Assembly (NCBI RefSeq): GCF_028769735.1
Contig: NC_088169.1
Span: forward strand, 45,413,229 to 45,477,228
Source: Zonotrichia leucophrys gambelii
Taxonomy: Eukaryota; Chordata; Aves; Passeriformes; Passerellidae
DNA: 64,000 nt
Direction: 5' to 3'
Shown here: positions 1 through 14,765 of the stretch, piece after piece
Position numbering within the stretch: the stretch's first letter is position 1
How the letters are laid out: every line of letters begins with the position of its first letter
Program-made: the position numbers and the translations under genes
Notes under the pieces: generated by a model
What the model was told of the DNA's origin: nothing
What the model saw: the letters and a program-made list of their open reading frames with translations, nothing else
Databases searched by the model: none

Positions 1-91
1 ACAGTATCTTACCTTTGGTGAAAAAGGATGAGAACTGGATGTTTGGATTCTCAGTGATGAGTCGTGACATATGGAATTGGATTCTGAACTC

Positions 92-112
92 TGTGTGTGT
101 GTGTGTGTGTGT
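92..112. repeat. (TG)n microsatellite
   Basis: An uninterrupted run of about ten TG dinucleotides in otherwise unique AT-rich sequence. On the minus strand it is a CA repeat. No gene context. Confidence 0.95.
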
Positions 113-3100
113 ATTTGTTTATCTTTCCCAATAATTTTGCTTCCCCTCTGGAAATTATTGCTAATGAAGAAGTGAGAGAAGAATTGTCTTTCATGAATGG
201 ATGGAGACAACAAAAATGTACTTGAGTTTCTGTCATAAAGAAGCCAAGAATCATCACTCACTCTGGGCTGAAGATTAGTGATGAATAAGCTGTCCAAATG
301 AATATTTTGGTATTTCATATTTTTAGGAATAAGAGCTACAGAAGGAAATACTGAAAGGGAAAAGGAGATAATGTTAAAATGACAAATAGAAAAACAAGGG
401 GAAAGGGAAGAACTTACTGGATATCAGTGGGTGTCTTCACACATAGGTTGTAAAACAATTCACATTCTTTATCCTTTCTCATTTTAATTCTGCATAGATT
501 AATTGAATCTTATCTAAAATTTCTACTTAATACAATTTGTGGGATGTGAAACGAGAGTCTTTTATATTTGTATCTGTTTATGCTTACATGTCTATTAAAA
601 AGGAGTCTATTATAGTAAAATCAGAGGTGAAATCAGGAAGGAATCAGTATCAGGAATCAAGGCAGGGCAGAGGTAAAACAAAGGCTAGAATTTTTTGGAA
701 GAAGGAAAAGTTATAAAAGCAAAGACAAGGACAGCAGCATGTATTTAAGCAGGATCTAGGAAAGAGGGGAGAGAACTTAAACAGTATTAACTGATAGTAC
801 CAGAATCCAGATTTACTTCTGTAAATCAGACCACAAGACTAGTTCCCAGCTAATTCTACACTATATATACTCAGTATACGTGTTTTTTGTTTTTTTTTTC
901 CTATATGTAATATTTTTTTGCAGCAGGGAGGAAGCAAAAGTGGAGTTACTGCTCTTCAAGGCAGCTTTAAATAGGATAACTCAGGAGACATTTCTGTCTG
1001 CTCCTACAGATCTCTGCCTCAGGCAATAAAAGCCTTTGACTTGCTCCCTCTTCTTAAAAGAGAGATTGTCCTACATATAATAACCTTGCTCAGTATGCTT
1101 ATTCAATATTTCAATATTTATGTCATAATTATATGGACTTTAATGAAGAAACTGTTAGTATATCCTTAAGAGCATTTTCAGATGCTGAAGAAATGAAAGA
1201 GTGTTTACAGAACCCCTATTGGTCTCCTAAAAACACTTAAAAACATGCTCTAAATATGCAAGAATTTAAATTTCTGTAGTTTTCAGAATAGTATTTACAG
1301 AATTTGGTGATCATATATACTTAACAAGGAACCAAACATATAGGAAGGTTGACACTCTAACAGTCTAGAATCTATATCTAGACTCAATAGCTAGAAGCCA
1401 AAGCAGAACAAAATTAAATTATTAAAAATCATATTCTTACAGTGGGAGTAAATAATAATTGAAGCAATAAAGACATTTTAAGTATAAGCTAGTACTTTCA
1501 AAGTTCCAGGGTGATGAAGCATCATGTTTGTCCATGCCTTACAAACATACAAAAAAAGAAAAAATTATCAGACTGGTTTATTAGAGGTCTCTGTTCCATG
1601 AAAGGTATCTTAAAAAGGCTCAAATTTTAAACACTAAAATAAAGGAAAATCTTATTCTTTGAGTTCAGATCCTGTTCTAATCAGTGGATATTTCACTCTT
1701 TGAAATATACTTAGCACATTGCTTTTTTTGCTGAGGCTAGGGCACATTCTAAATTAGGAATTGACAAGTGGTATGGGATCAAAGTTGTGCAAAATTTGTA
1801 CATCACAATGCATACAAGTACTTGATTATTGTGCATAAAAAAATTCATGACTTTGAACTGTGTTTTTACCATTGTTTCAAAACCTTCTGGAGATTGCACT
1901 AGAGTACATCAAACAAATGGCAGAGTCATTTAAAATCCACAAAAAAACACAAAACAAAAAACTAAAACAAAGCCCCTCACAAAAAAAAAAAAAAAATCCA
2001 AGAAAAAAGCAGAACAAAAAAATAAAAACAAAATCAATAAACAAAACTAAAATAAACCCCCACCCAAACAAATGAATACTTTCTGTTCCTCAATGTTCCC
2101 TAGCCCACAGCTTCTTGGGTACTCTACTGCAACAGGAACAATGTAGCAGAGCACTTCCATTTTTCCATCCTTGGTCAGTGTGTGATAGTGAGAGAAAAGC
2201 CTGATGAGCCTGGTGCCCCTTATTGCTGAAATACAGGGATTCTGACAGCTTTGCAACATGGATAAATGTCTTGAATAGTACCATTTCTAGAGGCCAAGTT
2301 GTGCAATATTTCTGCGTTTATTTTCTTAGAGGAGGCAGTATTGTATCAAAGACTTATTCCTGTTCTTATCATAACAGTAACTCCAGTTGTTTGCTAACCT
2401 TATGTCTTGTCTTCTCCGCACCTTTGTTCTTTTATGGTTGTCTATTACGTTCCCTGAATTTCACACCAGTACCTGTCCTGCTTTTCAGACCTTGTTAAAG
2501 GCAATTCTGTTTCAAATACTTTATTTCTAGAACTTTTCAAGACATGTGTTGATGATTTCACAAAGGGATTTTCTACTTTGTTATCAGACAGAGATACTGT
2601 CTTGCTTGAAACAGATATTGTCTTCTCCTCCTTACATTAAGGACAATATACTGATCTTAGTTTCTTTTAAGGAAGATCTTTGAACTTAGATAATTTATTG
2701 ATTTAACTTTTTGTTAACCATTTGCAAAGAAACATCCACATTACAGTGTTGTCAGCCCTGAGAGATTAAATTTATGAACACTGTGAATTCCATGTTTCAT
2801 TAGATAGATCTGAATGTCATATTCTCATAATAGTAGGGAAAATTAATTGAGTGTATTATACAGGTTAAAAAAAAAGCAATATTTTTTTAAATCCACATTT
2901 TTTTTTATTATTTCTATATATATGACAATTTCTTATGTCAATACATATTTTTGGTGACCTGATTCAGGATATAAAAAACAATACTTACAAATAGCAAATA
3001 AATATGTTCAAGAAGATAAATGTCAGACTACATGAACTTCATAGTTATTTTTTCATATTCTACTTCAGTGACAGCCAATTCAAAAATAAGTATCATAAAC

Positions 3101-6100
3101 TAATTTTCTTTATTAAAGGCATTTTTTCTCTCTATGCATTTCTTCTCTCTATCCAACAATGTTCCCTTAAAGATGTATTGCAAAGGAAATTTGTAGAGAG
3201 TTCAGAGGAAAAAATAGGTCGATCAAAGCATAGGCAACTTTCAAATCTTACATTACAGTAAAATATTATTAATTAAAGAAAAAGAACAATTTTTCCCAAA
3301 AACAATTCCTGTTAATAAAAATACTTTGGTTTTATAACCTTATATCTTTCTGAGAAAGGGCAAAGGCAATGAGTCTCCTTGGTGCAGGAAATGAGACAGA
3401 AAGGTTAAGCCATATATCTGTATCCCTTACGTTTGTTTTTTTTTTTTTTTTTGCTGGTGAAACTGACCAGAAAAGATGGATAAGGAACTATAGCTTGTAG
3501 AAAGAGTGCCAATGTTTCCTTATTTAGTATGAATAAAATACCTTACCTTTTATTTTTGCTGTGTCATTGAAATTTTAATTTTCACCTTTCAGTTTTACTA
3601 CCACTACAAAAATTGCAAAATAATAAGTGTATTTTACAGATACATGCTAAAGTCCCAAAACATCACATTGAATTTTCTGTCAGAAAATAATTTCTCACAC
3701 CTCTAAAATAAACAAATTGAAATCTACTCAACACCAAAACTTTTCACTACTAAATCTGACCTTCACAGTTCCAAAATGTTTGTCAAAGTGGCAAAAGCAA
3801 TAATGTTAATGAAATCAGGCAGTTAGCAAATTGTCCGCAACATAATTTTGACTTTCAAATGTGGATCACTATTAGTGATTTTGACTTTCAAAAGAGATAA
3901 TTAAACAAAAGATGATGGTTCAAATTCGTCAATGAACAGGTAAAGCTCACTGATGTGACTGAGAAGAAGACTTATCTGTAAACCAACAAGTAAAGGAGTT
4001 ACTATGTAACAAAAATCAATTATTTTAGAAGTTTTTGTGGGTAGTTGGTTGGTCAGTTCTGAGATCAGAGAAAATAAGAAATCACCAAATTCACCAAAAT
4101 TCATATATTTTGGAGCAGATTTGCTCTAGACACTTCTGATTGATCTTTCCTATATTCACCATTGTTGTTTGGCCATTGCAGTATTCTTCCTATCAGTATT
4201 CTTTTGTGTGATAACAAGAAAAAGACAAATGAATATTTCAATTGATATTGAAAGCAGCAATATTTTTTCCTCAGTTTTCAGTTAAACATAACTATAAAAC
4301 ATAATCTATTCAAGTGTTTTAAGGATCTGATATATTTATGAGAAAATCTGGATTATATGGCCTTTAATTGCAGAATAGCATTATATAAAATGAAATACTA
4401 AGACTTTTAACTGGAACTAATTCAGTAATTCATAACCATGCATTGAGAATCCTGTTTAATTGTCCTAAGTTTATTAAGTCTTTGTTTCTTGTTTAGCTAT
4501 CCAAGTCTCTTCTTCCTTCTGCAGTACTTTCTTGAAAATCCAAAGGTCTTTCCTGTTAAAATTAAAGATCAAGAGTCTTTTTCAGTTTTATAGCATTCTA
4601 ACAGGAAAGGGAGGTCCCCAAAATTCTAGAATACTTTATTATTTGAGGTAGACCAATATGTATTTCCAGGTTAAAATTTTGTTGCTGCCTATTGCAGGTG
4701 TATATATAAAAGTATGATGTGTCTGATGATCATATTTTCATTTTTATGAATATTAATGACTAAATTTAGGAATATTCAAAGCCCAAGCAATTAACCTCCA
4801 AATAAAGGTATTTAAATATGGCTTGTAAACCTCTTACTTTCAGGAAAGGAGCAGCTCTCATCTTCATTATTAAGTGAGATCTAAGCATTCCATGTCCCTC
4901 TGATATTTGAATTTCCATAGAATATAAGCCCAGATACATTGATGTACAATGGCTTTAAACTATAGCACTAATTTCTCTGAATTTCCATTCCCTGAAATGT
5001 CTGAACAAGGGAGTAGGAAGTAGAAAATGGGAGTTAAGGTATGAATGCAATCATTGATGACTGAAGGGTAATTTAGAATTGAAGTAATGCTTAACACATC
5101 TGAATCACTGTCTAAAGGTGTCTGTCTTTTCATTAATGCTGTAATACATTTAAATGAAATTAGGTCCTAAATTAGCTACTTTAGGCTAATTTGAACTCCT
5201 AAATTAGCCAAAGAAATCAAGATTATGAATCATAAATGTACCATGGCATGGTGTTTTCCTGAAACATGTAAAAATTTGGGCAAATATCTGTAACTGAGGC
5301 AGTGGAAGAACAATCAATCAGTATTAAGATTGGTTCTTTTCACTATTTTTCAGGAAAAAATAGAATAATGGAGAATAAATTGTGATTTTCAGACATTTAA
5401 TGGCTTCTGTTTTTAAATTACATGATCCTCATTTAGGATCTGCTATTTTTTCTATGCTAAAACTAATGAAAAATTCAAATATCATTTATTCATTTTATAA
5501 CAGCAAAGGAGCATAGAATGAGAGCATTTGCATTATTTTAAAATAGGTTGTTAGAACGTGACATTTAATTCGTAACTCTAAAATTTCATTTTGTTTTTCT
5601 AAATTGGGCATTCTACAGGGATTTCCTTTTTAAAATGTATTGGATATGGCAGTTCACAGTACTGAAATTCTGCAGAAAGAAATCCCCACAAAACCTTAAA
5701 ACAAAAAGAGAGGAAAAAGTGCGACTAATTGCTGGCTATAATTCATAAATATATGAATATGAATTTAAATTTCAGATAAAATGTTTGATATAGTTAAGGG
5801 TAGTTAATTTTCAAAGATATCATAAACATACATTAACTGAAGGGGCAGAACCCCAACTTGTCTAAATGTCAGAAGTCACAGACTGCAGTGGAAGAATGGC
5901 AATGTATCCTAGGCAACATTCTGCCTCTAAATGTCTGTATTAGTTTTGTGAGACCTGTTGAAAGCTGTTGTCACCATCTACCATCCATCTCATGCTATTT
6001 TGCACAGGGGAAAGTAAAGATTTACTACGCAATTGCTTTTCTCTTTCTCTTGGTGACATAACAAAGGATACTACAGAATCATTCCTGTCAATCATCTCTT

Positions 6101-7790
6101 ATGATAGTCAATGTATAAATATGATAGCTGACATAAACTCAATATAAATCCTCAGATCTTTTTGCTTACCTAGCAAAGGCAACTCCTTTGCTGTCCACAA
6201 TAAAAGTGTGTGTGGATGAAGCAGATAAGAAATATATTTGATGAACTGGAAGAAGGATTAAGTATGAGATATTGGATAATTTCTAGCAAAAGAATCATAT
6301 TTATAAATGAAAAATAATTAATTGAAAAAAAAAGGATAATTTTTTCACAGTGTTTTATCACATTGTATCAGGTGCCTATACTTTTAGAGAATTCAAGAAA
6401 TATTTTTATCTGCTCACATATTTTTTTACCTTGAAGTCTTCTTATGTCTGAAACATTCTGTCTAGGAATAAGCCTAAAGTTGTTGAAATTTTTAACTACA
6501 ATTTAGATTTCCTTTTCCTCTTTGTTTCAAGCCCATTCACCTTCTGCTCTAGAGTGATGAAACCTACATTTGTCTCTTTTACAACTGCAACACACTTTTC
6601 CATTTCTGAGCTGTCTTTCCTCCTGGGTATTGATTACCAGCACGTTACCTTTGTCAGTCAGTATAAAAACCTTTTTCATTCACCCAGGTCTTAGCTAGCT
6701 CACATCTTTTCCACAATATGGTCTGTCCTGAAGCTTAAACAGATCTTTTAAAATAATCTCTAACATTAACTCCAGCTGCCCTTTACTCTCTTGCCTCCAC
6801 CAGCCCTTTTTGCCGGTGGGATTGCCTGCCACACCGAGGTCACAGTTCTAACAGCTTCTGCCGGGGGCCAGCTTCAGGCTGTGCAGCTGGGCTTGCATGT
6901 CCTTTCACACTTCCTGAGGGCACAGCAGCACAAACACAACACACGGTTTTCAACATTCCATCAAGCCTTAAGCATTTTTCTTTTTTTTGGCATGTTTGGG
7001 AAGAAAAAAACAAAACAAAACAAATCCTACTGTTACAATAAGTATTGTGCTCTGGCGAGGGTGAGTATATAAATGTGATAATTTTTTAAGCTGAAGATCT
7101 TGTCTCCAGAGGCCATCTACCATCCAGCAATGTGTTGCAGTTTCCCTACTGCTGTAACATAGTAGGACCATTGTAGAATTTGTCTCATTTATTTAATGTC
7201 TAGTTCTTCTGTCATGTTGAAAGGACGGTGGTGTTTTCTTTCTGACAAAGAAGCTAAAAGCTTAATCCCAGCTGATCCCCTTCAATGGGCCAAGATCAAC
7301 GTTATGAATGGCATAAAAATATTCAGGATCCCTTCCTAAAATTTAAAAACTTATACCAGTTTTGGAGGTAAAGTTCTATGCTAGCATATTTCAATGACAT
7401 GTACAAATTTTTTTACAAAATATTATTCATTAAAAATTAACCTTCATTTCATGTTGTCCTATCTATCAGTGAGAATTGTTTGGAGATTTACTTATTTTAA
7501 CTGAAAAGAAAAAAGAAAAGAAATTTCCCTCATTGCTGTGAAGCATTTTGAAAGAACTTGTTTATAAAGACCATGTATTCAAATGTTTTTCTCCCTTTTA
7601 TATTCTTAATCTATCTGAGTGCACAAGCATTATCAGGGAACACAACTTCGATAGAGATTGAAAAGGCATTGTTTATAGTGTTTGTGAGATGTTAACGTCT
7701 CTCAAGGGTCTACTGATTTCTAATGAGATCTGAAACTCCTCAAGAGATGGTACTTTAGCAAATTCAGAGCTGGAGGAATTCACTTGCCAA
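113..7790. other. Unique AT-rich non-coding DNA
   Basis: No gene seen. Open frames are all under 95 codons, lie in random frames on both strands and show no recognisable domain. The stretch holds an A-rich tract near 1.94-2.07 kb, homopolymer runs such as the T run at 3430-3452, and a slightly GC-richer patch at about 6.77-6.93 kb with short pyrimidine- and G-rich runs that I could not assign to a repeat family. A small set of related words (CCTAAATTAGC twice with an inverted GGCTAATTT between) lies near 5162-5210. Ordinary avian intergenic or intronic sequence is the best description. Confidence 0.7.
1931..2072. repeat. A-rich low-complexity tract
   Basis: About 140 bases dominated by A runs broken by single C or CC, including an uninterrupted A run of about 17. 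It produces a lysine/asparagine-rich frame on the plus strand and a phenylalanine-rich frame on the minus strand; both are products of composition, not genes. It could be a decayed retrotransposon tail, but no element body is recognisable next to it. Confidence 0.85.
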
Positions 7791-7792
7791 AA

Positions 7793-7872
7793 GGAATAAT
7801 AGAATCAGAATGCTCTAGATTGGAAGCAACTGTAAAGATCATTCAATACCCTTGGCACAGCAGCGACACATT
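7793..7872 (-). mobile_element. CR1 LINE 3'-end fragment
   Basis: The plus strand reads as the complement of a CR1 3' terminus. A degenerate tail repeat (aataatagaatcagaatg) is followed by a diverged 'ggttggaagggacc-taaagatcat' block (here tagattggaagcaactgtaaagatcatt) and then a 'ccttggcacagcagcgacac' block resembling the usual 'catgggcagggacacc'. The element therefore points along the minus strand with its 3' end at the left. Only about 80 bp survive, a typical severe 5' truncation. Divergence is clearly high, so this is an old copy. Non-coding. Confidence 0.7.
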
Positions 7873-10492
7873 AGAAATCTTGTGGGAATTTTCTACATGA
7901 GAAAACTTAATATTCCTACCAGAAAAGGTTCTAAAGACTTTTCTCATGTTTACTAGCATTTGGCAAATTATAGGTGCATTTGTTAAATTATTAAAAGAAT
8001 TTTCTCTTCTTTTGAGGGAGAAATGCCACACAACATATTCCTTCTATTTTCATGTTTATTATTTTTACTATAATGTTTATATTTATAATTAAACCAACAT
8101 GGTTATGAAATCATAATGGTTTTGCAAAGCATTGCTGTATAATGTACATGTTGAAAATTAATTAATCAGATAATTATATAAAGGGTGATTCTTCTTCTCT
8201 CTTTTATATACCTCCCTTTAAGAGGATGTGAGTAATACACTAGTGATAACTTTTTTGTTTGAAGACAAAAGTATGTCAATCACTAGCCCAGATATAGTAT
8301 TTAGGATAGGATTTTGTTCTTAAAATGTAGATGTTTTAGTGATTTTTTATTTATATTTTTATTGATATTTTATTATGCCATCTGGGACACCCACAGAGCG
8401 CTGGAAGGCACTGCAGGACTCATGGGATAGCTGAACTCATTTACAAAGGTAAATGAAAGCCAAAATGAATATACTATGGTTTCTGAGAAGGCATCATGTG
8501 TTTTGCTACAGACCATTCTCGGTTTAGTTGGAATATCTTTGGCCAAGTGCAAAGAGTTATAAGGAAATGGAATCTGCTCAAGTTGCAAGTACAAAGAAAT
8601 TGTTCATTGGTTACTGCAGATAACAAATATCAAGGAGTTAGTGATCTTCAGGCTGAGCACGAATATGCTCCCCACCCCAGGAGGTGCCCCAATAACCTAT
8701 CTAGTTATGAATTAGAACAACTGCAAAATGCTCATATCTAGTTCCGAGTTAGGCTGCATTGTCTTACTTAGGGTGTGAATATACAGGGAGGACTCGTTGC
8801 ATGAAAAAGGCCTCTGAGACACACAGTCTCTAGTGCATCTGGAGACTGCATGGAATATCTCAAAGTTCCTAAAATGTTCAGGATGCTGAATCCCTAAAAT
8901 GAACTGTGCCCTAAAACTGTTTGGTTTTTTTAAAAACTTTGTATTGTCTATAAATGCCACTAAACATAACTCTGTTTGTTGTTCATTTTTAATTTTAGCA
9001 GAACAAAATCCTCTCTGATTTTTTATTTCCATTTTTTCAAGTACAGATTTATGTATGTATATAAGGTTAACAAAATGAAGACTGAAATATTGACTTAATT
9101 ATTATTTTTTCAAAAAACAAGCAAATATGAAGACTAAATGTAACACAGCTGTCATATACATTGATTTTTTTTTAATTTTCATGTGTACAATAAAAAAATA
9201 GATTGAAGGAATAGAAGGGAAGTTACTGCAAAGTTTGCTTACTGTGTTAATAGAAGTCACATTATAGGAAAAGTATCTTTAAAAAAATATTATCCCATTA
9301 CTGTTTATTCTTGCTCTGATTCTTAAGAGTAAATCCACAGAGCATGAATGATTCTGTGCCTTGGATAATCATTTAGGAGTTAAGTAACTATGTACAGCTA
9401 TATATTTCTGAGTAAGAACTTCATCCACAATATAACCATGGAAATTTGAGTTCACCCACTGCCTAATCCTGGAGGTAGATAAGATGGTTAGATTTCTTCC
9501 AGTAAAATTCCACAAAGCATACTTGTTTCTTTCTCTTCATTCTTAAAATTGCCAGGGTTCATGAAACTTTTTCTGAAGCAATACTAGTTTTCATTTTAAT
9601 GATTCAAAGATTTTCAGCACAGAAAATCATAGCCACTGTCATATTAAAAAAAAAAAAAAGAAAAAAAAAGAAAGGCAAACCTCTTTTGTGAAACTGGGAA
9701 AACAATTTCACAAAGGTAGATGTCTTCTGAAGATAATATTTTTAAAATCAAATAGCCAGATGGTGAAAGCTGTGGCACTTAGCTTGTTTTATTGATTGAT
9801 TTGGTTCTTTTAGCTGACAACAGCATGAATTTCTAAGGGAAGTATTTAAAAGACCAAAACTTAGCTGCAACCATCAGAAGCAGTGCTGGAAATGTGGCAG
9901 GTCCCATGAGTACCTGTTCAGCTGTAACTCAAACCAGAGCTACTGGTGATAAGTTTCCACTGGGATTCATCTCTGGATTTTTCACATCTTCAATAATATA
10001 CATTTAAAAGTACTGACTGAAAACAACTCAGGTGCAACTATTCTTTAAGTTGATTGTGATTTCATCTTAATACAATTTGCACAAGGTTATAAGAAGGGAG
10101 AGAGCTAGAAGAGTCTTCTTGAGGTAAAACAAGAATGAGGTATCAGAAGCAGAGAATGCTTGAATTAAGTACCTATTTTGTGTTACAACAGGAGCATAAC
10201 TGATTGGGTTGGATAATCATCTGAGGACAAAACCAGCTATGATTGCTCAAGTTTCCATAAAGCCTGTCTGTGTGCAAGCACATCTTAAAAACTACTTTAT
10301 GTTATAAACTAAGATTTTTTCAAATACATATTTCAGATCTAATTTTATCTGATAATAAAGCTCCTCGGGAGCTTATATTTTCACATGCATAGCATTCATC
10401 ATGAAAATGAATGAATAAATTTTAAATAAAGTTCACTTGAATCTAGTATCCACTTGAGGATTTAAAATTAATTAATCAAATAATAACATAAC

Positions 10493-10533
10493 GTTTATTA
10501 AAAACAATACAAAGTTTATTAAAAACAATACAA
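10493..10533. repeat. 21-bp tandem duplication
   Basis: Two adjacent copies of a 21-bp unit beginning gtttattaaaaacaatac, differing at most in the last base. The near identity suggests a recent slippage or microduplication event. Confidence 0.9.
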
Positions 10534-11498
10534 TTTCTTCCATTGTGAGTTATCATCATCCTACCTAACTTCAGGATAAAGGTATTTTGGTCTCCTTTAT
10601 AGAAAATATTAGCAATTATTTATGTGGAGTATATCTACTGGACCAACTCCTTTATATAAACTGTGGACCTTTTAGATTGCCCTGGCAGCATGAAAACACC
10701 TTTAAGTTAATATAAATATAATGGTTACAAAATTTCCATCTCAGTATTGCCAAATCAGTTAAATAGATAACTGGTTTAAGTGAGAATTTACACACTTTTA
10801 TTTCCATTTTTATTTTAGTAGAATTTTGTGATTGGAAGTAAACACTGTAGAACATATGAATAACACAACCTGGAAAATGCCAAATGTATAAATTTTTATT
10901 GTAAACTTATCTGTGTGAGATACATTTATTACAAAAGGTATATTGAATTCTTTTCTAACAATAAGAGATGATCAATATCTATGTTAGTAGTGCAGTCATC
11001 TTGACTGAAAATACTGAACACAGATGTAAACAGAGATTAAACTTGGAGACATCTAGAAAAGAATTTTCTTTTTTCTTCCCAGTAATGGCAAGTAAATTAC
11101 ATTCACTTAACTTTTATTTTCATGACCTCTGATTTATCCCACCATTGTCTCTTGTTACATTCATTTTCTGTAATTTTTTGTGTTCAGATGAGCAAAAGCT
11201 GCCAGTCATTTATAACTGAGAAAAATATCTCCTGAGGAGCTTGTGAAAAACACAAATCTCCAAGACTTCCTTATTTCTCTTTGGTGTTCTTCTTTGTTCA
11301 CTGGCTGTCCCAGGAAGGGATGACTCAGGACACATTTGTGGGGAGTAGGATTGTTTATATTCTTCTTCCCTCATGCTCATTATTTTCTACAACCACCATG
11401 TCCTTTAGGGACTGTTAGCCACAAGACAGATTGTCTCATTTCTGCAACCGACAAATTCTCTCTGCAAGACAGCAAGAACAAGGCTTCTCAGCAGTGAC

Positions 11499-11595
11499 AA
11501 AGAAAAAAAAAAAAAAAAAAACAAAACACCAAACCAAAAAAAAACAAAGAAAACCCCCAAAAACAAAAGAAAATATACCCAAACAAGAAAAGAAA
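11499..11595. repeat. A/C-rich low-complexity tract
   Basis: Starts with an A run of about 18 and continues as A runs broken by C or CC. It gives a lysine-rich frame on plus and a phenylalanine/leucine-rich frame on minus; neither is a gene. Confidence 0.85.
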
Positions 11596-14500
11596 TGCCT
11601 ATACATAACCCTAAATGTATCAGTAGGTGTCCCAAGGAAGGAGGACTAGAATCAAGCTTGCAATAGGGATGAGAAATCTAAAATTCAGACATTGAAAAAA
11701 CAATAGCAGAAGATTGGCAGTTCTTACTGTCTTTCTCTGTGCCTTTCTCTGTGCCCTTCTTTTCCAGCACTGCCTAATATCCCAAGCACTATTGTTCCTG
11801 CTGATAGCAGCAAGCCAAGCCTTTCAAATCTCTGCTGTAGACAGAGCAGATTTGGCCATTAGTGCTCTCTCTGATGGGCTTCTTTATAGAGCCGTATATG
11901 GCTAAAGTTGTCTTCTCATTTTGATGGGCTAGGATTTAAATCAGTGCACTTGAGCTTAACTCAGTGAAGTGGATTTTTTCCCCATCATTTTGATTTTTGA
12001 AACTGATTATCTGAATTTAAAGAATTAATAATAGTAATACTAACAATAGAAAACAAACTAATCTTGTGTAATATCTGCATTCATTCCTATGGTATTTTTT
12101 CTTGAACAATTACATATTTCTTGATCAACATAATAGCTTCTCCTTTCTTTTAAGACCTGAGACATGCAGTGACAGTTAAACAACTGATTAAAAATTACTA
12201 TATTTGCAAATAAAATTTATTTGCTATTCAAACACAGTATTTAGGAAAAAAAAAATCACTCCTTGAACATTTCTGTGCGTACATTGAGGTAATTTCCTAT
12301 GAATTAATTTGTAATGTTTTACAGCAACACCTGTAATAAATGCACTCTGCTCTCTTCCTGGCTAAAAATTTGAATGAGATGACCAGAATTTATCATCACT
12401 GACTTCCCATTTAGCTTGGGCAGCTCTTTTAGTCCTCCCTATCTGATGATTTAACAAGGCTAAGTCCCTTTGGAAAGTGGAAGAGTGACTTAATCTTTCC
12501 GTACTTGGAAGGCCTCTTAAGCTTTTCCAGTACAAATGAAAACTCCTTACAAAGACCAAAACTAGTGAAAATTTCTAGATACCTAACAGTAATGACCTTA
12601 CTGTATATTTGCATTGCTAAAAATAAAAATATAGATAAATAAATAAAATAATAAAAAAAAGTTTCTTATTTATCTGTTTCCCCTTTTTTTTATTTTTTTG
12701 CCCCAGGAATTGTAGCAACTGCTTTGTGTTGACCGTTTTGGGTTTATTTGGTTGTGGATTTTTTTTTTTTAATGTTGTTACAACCTTCCTACGTTTTCTT
12801 TTTCAAGGGGAAACACATTAACAAAAAGGTTTTGAAATTTGATGAGGGGCTTAATAATTTCAGGGTTTTTTCTAGCTGTCTGTTCGGGATGATGTAACTG
12901 TCTTTTGTAAAAAACTTTATAGGAGAGACTTTTTGAATCATATATGTTTATCTTAATAAGATCCTCACAGAATAAAAATCTAAACTTAAAATTCAACATT
13001 AAATTTGAGAAAATTTCATTTTTTTGAGAGCTTTTTAAAATTTAAACTGATCTCCCTAAAAAGGAAGCCTAAATAGAAGTAATGCAACTTAGCTCCAGTC
13101 TGTTGCAGCTAATAGCACACATACTTTGCATGAATCATTAGGTAAAGACAATGAAATATCAAGTTTTAGTCTATGAAAATTATTAATGTTCCTTCCAATC
13201 ATGCCTTCCATAGAACATTTATTATTGTACTTTCAAAAGAAATAGGAGAAAAAGAAGACACAAGAGAAAACCAAGATCCCTAGTCTGCTAACCCTGTGTA
13301 TAAAAAAGATTTCAGAAGCACTTTTCTACATTCCAGTCTTTGAGAAATGAAACTTGAGATCCTGTAAATTGAAACAAAGCAGTAAAGCCTAAAAGAAGTG
13401 CACAACTTCACTCAGTGGCCTAGGAATAAATGAAAGGTTGAGAGCAGCAAAGATCTGTCTCCATAATTTCAGTCGCAATTGGCAAACACAATTTAGAAAC
13501 TGCCAGGAAGTGAAATTGATCTCACTCCCTGAGAAAGGAGTATTAGTCTCCTCTTATAATTTCCTTACACCACTACAAGAACAAAGAAATTGAGCCACTT
13601 TTGTGGCTGTCCATGTGAAGTCACTTCAACTTGCATGTCATCACATGTACATGATTTTCTTCCACCCCAAACTTTAAAGAGTACAGTACCTAGCTAAAAG
13701 AAATATCATAAAAGTGCACGCAATTATCTTTGAGGCTAGAATTGTTAATCACTTGAGAGTATCAATACAGCACAGTTTTGATGACTTTAAATCCCTTACT
13801 TCTAGTAATATTTAACAATTTTTTGGCATTCATTTTTTAGTTTTGGGGTTTTTTTTTCTACCATCATGAGAAGACAGAACTAGGGACAAGAAGCAGGTAC
13901 TCTGCTGTAAAATGAGCAGCTTCTGAAAAACACTTGCTTGTTTTCAATTGCAGTAATTGAAATATTCTTTCATTTATGTGCTAAAAAGTTGGGAGATTTC
14001 CATTTGTACATTACAATGTACTTTAAACTATTGAAGAAAAATATAAAAACATAGATTTCTATATATATATTGCTGAGAGAGATTTACATTTCAATTTTTT
14101 AAACCCACTTATTATAGCGTCTTTTACTCAGCTGTAGAGCATTCCAAAGTGTTTATTTACATCAGCTACAATTTTCAGTGCGTGATGTCTGCCCAAAGCT
14201 GAAATTGTGGAGGAAAATTTTAGCTGATATTTACCTGGGTGGGGGACGTATGGGTAGCATTAACATGAAGAAAATGGCTAAGAGCTGAGTTGGTGGAACA
14301 CTTTCAGGGAGCAAATCAAAGACAAGCCTTTGTTCACGCCCCAGAACTCCCATGTAGCACAGAAGGCTGGGTAGGTTGACAGATTTCTCAGGAGGAGGTC
14401 AAAGGCACTCTCTCCATCAAATAAAAGCTGACTAAATGTGTTGCATTGAGCTTGGCTGGCTAACCATGCAGCTCTTTCCTTCCTCAGCATGCTTGGGGGA

Positions 14501-14765
14501 GAAAAAAAACCAAGAAACAAAACATGGATTGAGATACAGGAAGTTAAATACATAAAGATGGAAAAAAGTAAAACCACAAAAATTTATTCTATATTTCCCA
14601 TCACAAGACAACATCCAGCCATTTCCTGGAAAGTACGGCCTCAGTACATGCAGTCATTTCTTCTCAAGACAAATGCCTTAGTAATGAATTCGTGCTCTCT
14701 GCCTCCTTTGCATTAACCTCTTAACCTTTTATTGGTTATGACTTTGTATTGGTATAAAATATCTC

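Larger units (their letters stand above)
7873..14765. other. Unique AT-rich non-coding DNA
   Basis: No gene seen. It contains an A/G run near 9646-9675, a 21-bp direct duplication at 10493-10533, an A/C-rich tract at 11499-11595 and AT-rich runs around 12.6-12.77 kb. The longest frames (106 codons on minus at 8712-9032, 99 codons on minus at 14278-14577) have no recognisable domain and no codon pattern that separates them from background. A short cysteine-rich open stretch at 9818-9946 is discussed among the findings. Confidence 0.65.

Noticed and set aside
8712..9032. 106-codon minus-strand frame as a gene
   Set aside because: No recognisable domain, and the frame runs over unremarkable AT-rich sequence; length alone is not enough in a window this size.
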